In this document: one piece after another, positions 1-6,900 of the stretch | Numbering within the stretch: the first letter of the stretch is position 1 | Layout: each line of letters begins with the position of its first letter | Assembly (NCBI GenBank): GCA_030625285.1 | Contig: DAOURC010000033.1 | Coordinates: 1-7,110, forward strand | Reading direction: 5' to 3' | DNA: 7,110 nucleotides | DNA from: Eubacteriales bacterium | Lineage (GTDB): Bacteria; Bacillota; Clostridia; Peptostreptococcales; Acidaminobacteraceae | Notes under the pieces: generated by a model | What the model saw: the letters and a program-made list of their open reading frames with translations, nothing else | Database searches by the model: none | What the model was told of the DNA's origin: nothing | Position numbers and translations under genes: made by a program

Positions 1-194
1 AAAATATTGGAATGGTTGTCGAGGGGATATATACAATTAAATCGGCATATGAATTATCAAAAAAATTGGGAGCGAATACTCCTATTACGGATCAGTTATA
101 CAAGGTGATATATGAAAATTATAATCCAAGTGAATCAGTGACGAATTTGATGCTGAGGAAGAAAAAACACGAAATTGAAAACAATAGTTGGTAG
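1..194 (+). CDS. gpsA: Glycerol-3-phosphate dehydrogenase [NAD(P)+], C-terminal end (partial)
   Basis: This is the 3' end of a gene that begins before the window; the first full codon is at base 3 and the stop is TAG at 192-194. About 63 residues are visible. They start NIGMVVEGIYTIKSAYELSK and continue to PITDQLYKVIYENYNP and LMLRKKKHE. This matches the C-terminal helical domain of GpsA, which typically reads 'VVEGV.T..AA.ELA...... MPI...VY.VL' and ends near an 'LM.R..K.E' segment. GpsA is cytosolic and reduces dihydroxyacetone phosphate to sn-glycerol 3-phosphate for phospholipid synthesis. The catalytic lysine and the nucleotide-binding domain lie outside the window, so activity cannot be judged. 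No terminator is visible in the 35 bases before the next gene, so the two may be cotranscribed. The identification rests on family pattern over a short stretch. Confidence 0.85.
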   Translation, partial: NIGMVVEGIYTIKSAYELSKKLGANTPITDQLYKVIYENYNPSESVTNLMLRKKKHEIENNSW

Positions 195-229
195 ACAATC
201 GAGCAAATATTTGATAAATGGTGATATTA

Positions 230-1414
230 ATGAAAAAGAAATTTACTTTATTGAAAATTTCAATCTTTATTCTACTACTTATTTCCGGTGCGTATTATCT
301 TTATATGAGTAATATGTTCAATCGGGATATTTCTTATCCACTGGTTTATGGAAATATAGATGTTTCGATTGAAGCGGATGGTTTTATAATAAGAGATGAA
401 AAAGTGATAACCACTAACAGCAGTGGACAGGTTCAGTATTTTATTGCTGAAGGTGAGAAGATAAAAAAGAATCAATTAGTTGCTCAGATACAAACTGATG
501 TTGTTGATGTGCATGATGAAAGAGATGAAGATTTAGAAATAGTCACGAATCAAAATATCAGTGTCGATATAGATGATTTGAATTATGAGATTGCTTTTAT
601 TTTTACCAAGATAAAGGAATCGATCGATAACGGCAGGTATTCACAGGTATATGGTTTAAAAGATGAATTGATGCTTAAGCTTGATAAGAAAATGAGATTA
701 GGCACTTTGAATATGCCAGAGGAGAATCAAATCAATGTATCGGAGAAAATTTCAGATACATTGACGCAATTGATGGCGCCGTCATCTGGAATAATCAGCT
801 ACTATATCGACGGTTATGAAAATGTTCTAAAAGATATTAATCTATATCAAATCAATTTTAATTTATTGAACAAACAAATCATGGATGTAGAAAATTTCTC
901 GACTCAATTCGTCAACGAAGGTGATATACTATATAAAGTGGTTAATAGTAATCACTGGAAATTTATTGCTTTAGTGGATAAGTACTATCAAGATTTTTTT
1001 GATATAGGTAGAAAAATCCAAGTTGAAATAAACGGAGAAAAAGTTAGCGGTGAAGTTGTGGAAATCATTGATCAAGATGATAATATAGCTATTCTATTGA
1101 ATATGAACAATATTATAAGTGATTTTCAAAAAAACCGGAAAATGAAAGTAAATTTGCTTCCTATTAATTATAAAGGTTTGCAGATAGAAAATAATTCGTT
1201 GGTAAAAGTTAATGGTGAATATGGTGTTTATATACTGAATACAAACAATAAAGCTGTATTTAGATTAGTTAAAATCATAGGATACGATGACAATTACGCA
1301 ATAGTTGAAGGTGACTCGTTTAAAAAAATGGTCAATGGGGAAACGACAAATGTGAGTACTGTGAAACTATATGATGAAGTCGTGAGAAATGGTGAAAGAT
1401 ACATTAATGATTGA
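230..1414 (+). CDS. HlyD-like membrane-anchored adaptor (membrane fusion) protein
   Basis: A 394-residue protein with a short basic N-terminus (MKKK) and one hydrophobic helix at about residues 8-26, so it is probably an N-in, C-out protein anchored in the cytoplasmic membrane. Residues about 44-90 (ADGFIIRDEKVITTNSSGQV, then EGEKIKKNQLVAQI) look like the first half of a lipoyl/barrel-sandwich domain. A short helical stretch covers about 113-180. LMAPSSGIISYYIDG (181-195) and EGDILYKV (230-237) look like the second half. Residues 243-315 fit a beta-barrel, and 320-390 (VNGEYGVYILNTNN to KLYDEVVRNGERYI) fit the membrane-proximal C-terminal domain of adaptor proteins. No ABC, MFS or RND transporter gene is adjacent; the next genes are ylmE and sepF, suggesting an envelope or division role (inference). 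I start at ATG 230, preceded by GGTGAT; an ATG at 218 adds four residues but has no Shine-Dalgarno sequence. The exact function is unknown. Confidence 0.7.
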   Translation: MKKKFTLLKISIFILLLISGAYYLYMSNMFNRDISYPLVYGNIDVSIEADGFIIRDEKVITTNSSGQVQYFIAEGEKIKKNQLVAQIQTDVVDVHDERDEDLEIVTNQNISVDIDDLNYEIAFIFTKIKESIDNGRYSQVYGLKDELMLKLDKKMRLGTLNMPEENQINVSEKISDTLTQLMAPSSGIISYYIDGYENVLKDINLYQINFNLLNKQIMDVENFSTQFVNEGDILYKVVNSNHWKFIALVDKYYQDFFDIGRKIQVEINGEKVSGEVVEIIDQDDNIAILLNMNNIISDFQKNRKMKVNLLPINYKGLQIENNSLVKVNGEYGVYILNTNNKAVFRLVKIIGYDDNYAIVEGDSFKKMVNGETTNVSTVKLYDEVVRNGERYIND

Positions 1415-1415
1415 T

Positions 1416-1421
1416 AAGGAG
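1416..1421 (+). promoter_or_regulatory. Ribosome binding site deciding the ylmE start
   Basis: AAGGAG lies six bases before ATG 1428, immediately after the stop codon (TGA, 1412-1414) of the preceding gene. It supports ATG 1428 over the in-frame upstream ATG at 1389, which lies inside the adaptor gene and has no comparable site. Confidence 0.85.
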
Positions 1422-1427
1422 ATATCA

Positions 1428-2126
1428 ATGGAATATATTAAGGAAAATCTGGATTTAGTTAGAGAGAATATAAAAAAAGCATGTGATAGAATTAATAAAG
1501 ACTCTGATGATATTGTTTTAGTTGCAGTTACAAAAACTATAGATGAGATGATTGTAAATGAATCTTTAAAATATGATATTACCGATATCGGTGAGAATAA
1601 GGTGCAAGAAGTGCAACGAAAGTACGACCTGATTGAAAAACCGGTTAAATGGCATCTAATTGGGCACTTGCAGAGAAACAAGGTCAAGTATATTATCGAT
1701 AAGGTCGATTTGATTCATTCTGTTGATTCTGAAAGATTAGCTGAAGAAATAAATAAAAAAGCTATGGGAATAAATAAAGTTATGGATATTCTTATACAAT
1801 TGAATATTTCCAAGGAAGAGACGAAATTTGGACTTGAGCGCAAGGAGCTGGACGAATTGATTCTAGCTATCAGTAAAATGTCCAATGTCAGGGTTAGAGG
1901 ATTAATGACCATGGCGCCTTATTATGAAAATCCAGAAGAAGCGAGATGGATTTTCAAAAAGATGAAAGAAACTTTTGAAGAATTAAGCAATAATGATTAT
2001 AATAATATTCAGATGGACTATTTATCTATGGGAATGACGAATGATTATATTGTTGCCATAGAAGAAGGTGCGAATATTGTACGAGTAGGTACAGGAATAT
2101 ACGGGGCAAGAGACTACAGCAAATAA
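1428..2126 (+). CDS. ylmE: YggS/YlmE family pyridoxal-phosphate-binding homeostasis protein (PLPBP)
   Basis: A 232-residue cytosolic protein of the PLPBP (YggS/YlmE/PROSC) family, of normal family length. It is a single TIM-barrel-type domain. LVAVTKT (31-37) holds the PLP-binding lysine K36, the same number as in E. coli YggS. Further family blocks follow in order: DIGENKVQEV, KWHLIGHLQRNKVKYI, IHSVDSERLAEEI, ILIQLNISKEETKFGL, VRGLMTMAPYYENPEEAR, YLSMGMTNDYIVAIEEGA and VRVGTGIYGARDY (the phosphate-binding end of the barrel). Family members bind PLP without a known reaction and buffer PLP and amino-acid/keto-acid pools. In Gram-positive bacteria the gene commonly sits just before sepF, as here. 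The start at 1428 is chosen because of the AAGGAG at 1416-1421 and because it gives the usual N-terminus (MEYIKENLDLVRENI). An upstream ATG at 1389 would add 13 atypical residues. Confidence 0.95.
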   Translation: MEYIKENLDLVRENIKKACDRINKDSDDIVLVAVTKTIDEMIVNESLKYDITDIGENKVQEVQRKYDLIEKPVKWHLIGHLQRNKVKYIIDKVDLIHSVDSERLAEEINKKAMGINKVMDILIQLNISKEETKFGLERKELDELILAISKMSNVRVRGLMTMAPYYENPEEARWIFKKMKETFEELSNNDYNNIQMDYLSMGMTNDYIVAIEEGANIVRVGTGIYGARDYSK

Positions 2127-2131
2127 GGAGG
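2125..2131 (+). promoter_or_regulatory. Ribosome binding site deciding the sepF start
   Basis: A full consensus AAGGAGG overlaps the ylmE stop codon (TAA, 2124-2126). It is six bases from ATG 2138 but directly abuts the other in-frame ATG at 2132, so 2138 is the better start. Confidence 0.85.
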
Positions 2132-2137
2132 ATGAAT

Positions 2138-2620
2138 ATGGCTGAAAAATTTGTAGACAAGGTTAAGTTTTTTATGGGTCTTGATAGTGAAGAATCTGAA
2201 AAAGAAGAAGCTGGATTAGAAGATGATAGTTTAGTGGAAACAAAAGCATTTGACTTTTTACCAAATGAAACTCAAAACATTTATAATAGTGAAACAGATA
2301 AAAAATTTGATGAGCCAAAGGTGGTTTCTATGAATAATGAAGAAAATAAAGTAAATGTAACGTTGATCAAACCTGAAGATTTTAATGATTCTGCAGATGT
2401 TGTGAATAATTTAAAGAATGAAAAACCTGTAATTATAAATTTGGAATCGTTGGATATTGAGGTTGCAAGGAAAATATTCGATTTTTGTTCTGGAGCGTTA
2501 TATGCCCTCAATGGCAGGATTTTTAAAATTTCAAAAAATATTTTTCTTTTAGCACCAGAAAATGTAGATATTTCCGGCAATTTAAACAAGTCTGTTGAAT
2601 CAGATTTTGAAATGGAATAA
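2138..2620 (+). CDS. sepF: Cell division protein SepF
   Basis: A 160-residue protein. SepF forms rings on the inner face of the membrane, binds the C-terminal tail of FtsZ and helps anchor and shape the division septum. Residues 1-14 (MAEKFVDKVKFFMG) form a plausible amphipathic membrane-targeting helix. Residues about 15-70 are an acidic, low-complexity linker (for example EESEKEEAGLEDD). Residues 71-147 are the SepF fold: VNVTLIKPEDFNDSADVVNN, then KPVIINLESLDIEVARKIFD, then FCSGALYALNGRIFKISK and NIFLLAPENVDISG. The length is close to that of B. subtilis SepF (about 150). A short tail (148-160) follows. The gene lies 11 bases after ylmE and 13 bases before yggT, in the standard Gram-positive order. 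The start is ATG 2138, set by the AAGGAGG at 2125-2131. Confidence 0.95.
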   Translation: MAEKFVDKVKFFMGLDSEESEKEEAGLEDDSLVETKAFDFLPNETQNIYNSETDKKFDEPKVVSMNNEENKVNVTLIKPEDFNDSADVVNNLKNEKPVIINLESLDIEVARKIFDFCSGALYALNGRIFKISKNIFLLAPENVDISGNLNKSVESDFEME

Positions 2621-2633
2621 GGGATGTGTTGAT

Positions 2634-2894
2634 GTGACAATTATTAAAGTATCAGTTTATTATTTTGTTAGAGTTATAAATATGCTAATTCTTGCACGTG
2701 TATTGATGTCGTGGTTTGTAAAAGATTTGAGAAATCCTATCGCAATGTTTATTTATCAGATTACAGAGCCGATTTTAGCTCCGATTAGAAATCTTCTGAA
2801 GAAACTTGGAATCGGTGGAAGCATGCTGGATTTTTCACCTATAGTTGCTCTTCTTCTCATTCAGTTTATCGCCAGCATAATATATAATCTTTAG
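2634..2894 (+). CDS. ylmG: YggT family membrane protein (YlmG), GTG start
   Basis: An 86-residue integral membrane protein of the YggT/YlmG family, the usual size. It has two hydrophobic helices, at about residues 5-28 and 66-84. Between them lies the family signature YQITEPILAPIRNLLKKLG (41-59), followed by LDFSPIVALLLIQFI (65-79). The molecular role is unsettled; homologues are linked to membrane organisation, division and, in plastids, nucleoid distribution. No ATG gives the family-length product: the in-frame ATG at 2595 lies inside sepF. I choose GTG 2634, with AAGGG at 2619-2623 ten bases upstream. A TTG or GTG slightly elsewhere cannot be fully excluded. The gene follows sepF by 13 bases and its stop (TAG, 2892-2894) touches the ylmH start codon. 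Confidence 0.9.
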   Translation: MTIIKVSVYYFVRVINMLILARVLMSWFVKDLRNPIAMFIYQITEPILAPIRNLLKKLGIGGSMLDFSPIVALLLIQFIASIIYNL

Positions 2895-3644
2895 ATGAAT
2901 AAGGAAGAAAAGATTGCTCTTAACCATATAGACGAGATGATACTGAAGGCGAAGAACGAGTATTCTGTATATTATACTGATTTTATTCCTCCGAGTCTTT
3001 GGCCATCGCTTGAAAAAAAACTATCGGCAAGTGATTTCATAATTGAAAAAATCGTTCCTAATCAGTTCTGCGAGTATGGAATAATAGCGATGTATCCGGA
3101 GTATATGGAAATATCGGAAAGTGAAATACCGATTGAAGTGTTGAAGATAGATACACTAGACAAGGGAAAAATCAATCACCGCGATGTATTGGGCGCTGTA
3201 CTCAATCTAGGTATAAAAAGAGAGAAAATAGGAGATATCTTCATCAAGGACGATGAAATATATTTAATGGCCGTAGAGAATATGGCGGAGTATATTAAAA
3301 GCAACCTTATCAAGATAAAAAATTCACCGATTAGAATAAAAGAAGTCGATTTTAAGAAGATAAAAGATTTTACACCTAATTATAAAGAAATGATTATTTC
3401 AGGAAGTTCTCTTCGCTTTGATTTAGTGTTGTCGAAGGTTTTTAATCTTAGCCGAAGCGAGGTCCAGAAATTATTCGCAAATAACAAGGTTAAAAGAAAT
3501 CACCTGATGACCAATAAATATAAAAGTGATTTGGATGAGGGTGATATAGTGTCATTAAGAGGATATGGACGCTTCAAACTTGTTGAAGTACTCGGCACTA
3601 CAAGAAAAGGAAATATCCAAATAAGGATCAATCTTTTTTATTGA
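2895..3644 (+). CDS. ylmH: YlmH family RNA-binding protein with C-terminal S4 domain
   Basis: A 249-residue cytosolic protein close to the usual YlmH length (about 255). Residues 22-95 match the YlmH N-terminal domain (YYTDFIPPSLWPSLEKKL), and 95-115 contain the highly conserved HRDVLGAVLNLGIKREKIGD. An S4 RNA-binding domain spans about 171-235 (SSLRFDLVLSKVFNLSRSEV, then QKLFANNKVKRN, then DLDEGDIVSLRGYGRFKL). In Gram-positive bacteria YlmH has been implicated in ribosome rescue or quality control and is encoded beside division genes. The usual GGYxxAER block in the N-terminal half is not recognisable here; the matching region reads NQFCEYGIIAMYPEY (56-70). ATG 2895 directly follows the yggT stop codon with no Shine-Dalgarno sequence upstream, which suggests translational coupling. 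In B. subtilis divIVA follows; here the ileS leader does. Confidence 0.93.
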   Translation: MNKEEKIALNHIDEMILKAKNEYSVYYTDFIPPSLWPSLEKKLSASDFIIEKIVPNQFCEYGIIAMYPEYMEISESEIPIEVLKIDTLDKGKINHRDVLGAVLNLGIKREKIGDIFIKDDEIYLMAVENMAEYIKSNLIKIKNSPIRIKEVDFKKIKDFTPNYKEMIISGSSLRFDLVLSKVFNLSRSEVQKLFANNKVKRNHLMTNKYKSDLDEGDIVSLRGYGRFKLVEVLGTTRKGNIQIRINLFY

Positions 3645-3673
3645 TTGACGAATCGGATAAAGTTAGATATAAT
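3645..3673 (+). promoter_or_regulatory. Sigma-A type promoter for ileS
   Basis: TTGACG (3645-3650) and a perfect TATAAT (3668-3673) are separated by exactly 17 bases, the optimal spacing for the vegetative sigma factor. The -35 box begins at the base after the ylmH stop codon (TGA, 3642-3644). Transcription would start near 3680, about 20 bases before the T-box Stem I. The start point is inferred from spacing. Confidence 0.85.
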
Positions 3674-3679
3674 TCTATT

Positions 3680-3919
3680 AAATTATAAAGGCTTTGATAG
3701 AGGCGAGTAATATTTTAATGAGTTTTTAGAGAGTCGGTGGATGGTGAAAACCGATAACTTTGAAATATGAAAATCACTCTGGAGCTGTATTGTGAAATCA
3801 TAGTAGCAAATACCGGTTGATCCACCGTTATAAAATCATATAAGATATTGATGTTTCAATAAATCAGGGTGGTACCGCGGAAAAATTTCGTCCCTATACG
3901 TTTAAGTATAGGGATTTTT
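3680..3919 (+). promoter_or_regulatory. T-box riboswitch (tRNA-Ile responsive), ileS leader
   Basis: This is a classical transcriptional T-box leader that senses uncharged tRNA. At the base of Stem I, AGAG (3699-3702) pairs with CTCT (3777-3780). Above it the AGTA motif (3706-3709) faces the specifier loop, which reads GAAAATCA with the Ile codon ATC at 3773-3775. ATATTT (3710-3715) then pairs with AAATAT (3763-3768). AGAGAG (3728-3733) and the GGATGGTGAAAACC terminal region (3739-3752, closed by TCGG 3734-3737 with CCGA 3751-3754) correspond to the distal Stem I motifs. CGGT/ACCG (3814-3817 and 3824-3827) followed by GTTATAA resembles Stem III. The canonical T-box AGGGTGGTACCGCGG is at 3866-3880. 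Its TGGT (3870-3873) complements ACCA, fitting the A73 discriminator of tRNA-Ile. AGGG (3866-3869) can pair with CCCT (3892-3895) as antiterminator. I did not resolve Stem II. Confidence 0.95.
3891..3919 (+). terminator. T-box intrinsic terminator
   Basis: TCCCTATAC (3891-3899) pairs with GTATAGGGA (3906-3914) in a perfect 9-bp stem with loop GTTTAA, followed by TTTTT (3915-3919). Its 5' arm includes the CCCT needed by the antiterminator, so the two structures are mutually exclusive. It forms when tRNA-Ile is charged and switches ileS off. With no other terminator after ylmH, it may also stop readthrough from the upstream genes. Confidence 0.92.
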
Positions 3920-3938
3920 ATATTTAAGGGGTGAAAGA

Positions 3939-6900
3939 ATGTATAAAGAACTAAGTAAAAAAAGCAACAAGGAAAAAGAATTGGAATTAAGTAAATATTG
4001 GGAAGAAATTGATCTTTTACATCAAAGTGTGGAGTCGAGAAAAGATAATGATGGATTTGTTTTTTACGATGGCCCACCGACAGCTAACGGAATGCCGGGT
4101 CTTCACCATGTCGTTGCTAGATCGTTGAAAGACTCTGTTTGTCGTTATAAAACAATGCAAGGATATCAGGTAAAGAGAAAAGCTGGATGGGACACTCATG
4201 GACTACCGGTTGAAATTGAAGTCGAGAAAAAACTCAAACTTTCCAGCAAACAAGATATTGAAAAATACGGGATTGAAAATTTCAATAAACAATGTAGAGA
4301 TTCTGTTTTTGTATATGAGGAAGCTTGGAGAGAACAAACTGAAAGAATGGCTTATTTAGTTGATATAGATGATCCATATATTACTTTGGATAATAAATAT
4401 ATCGAATCTGTTTGGTGGATACTCAATAAATTCTTCGAAGAAGGTTATATTTACGAAGGTCATAAAATCTTGCCTTATTGTGCTAGATGTGGAACAGGAC
4501 TTGCAACGCATGAAGTCGCGCTTGGATATCAAGAAATCAAATCTGAAACTGTTTATGTAAACTTCAAAAGAAAAGATAGGGATGAATATTTCTTGGTATG
4601 GACAACTACACCCTGGACGTTGGCATCCAATGTTTCGTTGACTGTCAATCCAAATGAAACATATGTAAGGGTAAAACAAGAAGAAAAAATATATATTATT
4701 GAAAAAACTTTATCGAAAGTTGTAATGGGCGATGATATTGAAGTAATCGATGAATTCTTGGGAAAAGAATTGGAATATGTTGAATATGAGCAATTGATGC
4801 CGTTCATAAAATTGAACAAAAAAGCGTTCTTTGTGACTTTGGGTGACTACGTCACTACTGGAGATGGAACAGGTATTGTTCATACAGCTCCTGCCTTTGG
4901 TGAAGACGACTATAACATCGGTAGGAAATATGATTTGCCGGTGCCTCAACCAGTCGATGCAGACGGTAAATATACCGACACACCATGGAAGGGTACATTT
5001 GTTATAGATGCGGACCCGGAGATAGTCAGATGGCTTAGAGAAGAAGGAAAACTCTATAAAAAACAAAAGATGGAACATAACTATCCACATTGCTGGAGAT
5101 GTAAAACTCCATTGTTATATTCGGCAAAACCTAGTTGGTATATTGAAATCACTAAATTAAAGGACAAATTGATTGAAAACAACAATACAGTCAATTGGTA
5201 TCCTGATTATGTAGGAGAAAAAAGATTTGGAAACTGGTTGGAGAATTTAAACGACTGGGCGATTTCAAGAAGCAGATACTGGGGAACACCTCTTAATATT
5301 TGGAGATGTGAATGTGGTCATACATCATCGATAGGTTCGATTAAAGAATTGGCTGAAAGAGCGATTGAGGATATCGATGAAAGCGTTGAACTTCACAGAC
5401 CTTATGTAGACGATATTCATCTTACTTGCGATAAATGCGGCAAAGTGATGACAAGAGTTCCTGAAGTAATCGATGTTTGGTTTGATTCGGGAGCGATGCC
5501 TTTTGCTCAGCATCATTATCCATTTGAGCATAAAGAAGATTTTGAGGAATTATTCCCGGCAGATTTTATCTGTGAAGGAATTGATCAGACAAGAGGATGG
5601 TTTTACTCGCTTTTAGCTATTTCTACATTTGTAATGGGAAAATCACCATACAAGAATGTTTTGGTAAACGACTTGCTTCTTGATAAAGATGGCAAGAAGA
5701 TGTCGAAATCAAAAGGAAACACTGTCGATTCGTTCGATCTATTCGATAGATACGGCGTCGATGCGGTTCGTTGGTATTTGAATTATGTTTCACCGGCGTG
5801 GTCTCCAACAAAATTTGATGAAGACGGGCTTAAGGAAGTAAACAGCAAATTCTTTAGAACTTTGGAAAATGTTTATAATTTCTTTACACTCTATGCAAAT
5901 ATAGATGGTATTGACGTTAAAGATTTTCATATCGAACCTAAGGAAAGACCAGAGCTCGATCAATGGATTCTATCAAAATTGAACAATTTGATAAAAGCAG
6001 TCACTGCTGATTTGGAAGTATATGATTTAACAAAAGCGGTTAGAAAGGTTCAAGAGTTTGTAAGTGAAGATTTATCGAATTGGTATATCAGAAGAAGCAG
6101 AAGAAGATTCTGGAGTACTGATTTGGATGAAGATAAAAAATCGGTTTATAATACAACTTATGAAGTTCTTGTAGATTTGGTAAAACTAGTCGCACCGATT
6201 GCACCGTATATTTCAGAGCAGCTTTATAGGAATTTAACTGATGATGTATCTGTTCATTTAGCTGATTATCCGAAAGCCGATGAAGAATTGATCGATGAAA
6301 AAATTGAAACGAGAATGGATTTGGTTAGAACGATAGTAGGGCTGGGTAGAGCCGCTAGAGAATCAGTCAAGATAAAAGTTAGACAGCCGATTCAAAAGGT
6401 GTTCATCGATGGTAAAGACAAGGCTTTGATTGAAGATTTGTCACCTCTGATGATGGAAGAGCTGAATGTAAAAGAAGTAGGTTTTGTGGATAATGTAAAA
6501 GAGTACATGAATTTCTCGTTAAAACCTAACTTCAGAGCTTTGGGACCAGTTTTGGGCAAGGATATGGGGCTGTTCTCAAAAGCGCTCCAAGATGTCGACC
6601 CTAGCGGAGTTGTTAAAGCTTTTGATGAAGGGAAAACTGTTACCATCAAGCTTAGTGATGAAAAATCGGTTGAAGTAAATAGTGAACAGTTAGTGGTTAA
6701 CATTTCATCAAAAGAAGGTTTCACAGTTGAAATGGATAATAATGTATTTGTCATCCTCGATACAACATTGACTGATGAATTGATAAACGAAGGATATGCT
6801 AGAGAATTTATTTCTCGAGTTCAACAAATGAGAAAGAGCAACGACTTTGAAGTTTCTGACAACATCAAAATCTATTATGAGTCTTCAGAGGAATTCTCGA

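Noticed and set aside
218..229. Upstream ATG for the HlyD-like protein (adds MVIL)
   Set aside because: No Shine-Dalgarno sequence precedes it, whereas GGTGAT precedes ATG 230 and MKKK is a more usual N-terminus for a membrane anchor. The difference is minor and not certain.
1389..1427. Upstream ATG that would make ylmE overlap the adaptor gene by 26 bases
   Set aside because: It adds 13 residues atypical of the family, and the strong AAGGAG at 1416-1421 points to ATG 1428.
2595..2633. Upstream ATG for yggT inside sepF
   Set aside because: The added residues are just the sepF 3' end read in another frame, with no hydrophobic character or ribosome binding site; GTG 2634 gives the normal family length.
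3856..4077. Antisense open frame across the T-box and ileS start
   Set aside because: It overlaps a well-defined RNA regulator and a strongly conserved coding region and shows no family features or start signal; it is a shadow of ileS.
4710..5090. Longest antisense open frame inside ileS (126 codons)
   Set aside because: It lies entirely opposite conserved IleRS editing-domain sequence, has no recognisable domain and no ribosome binding site; chance open frame in AT-rich DNA.
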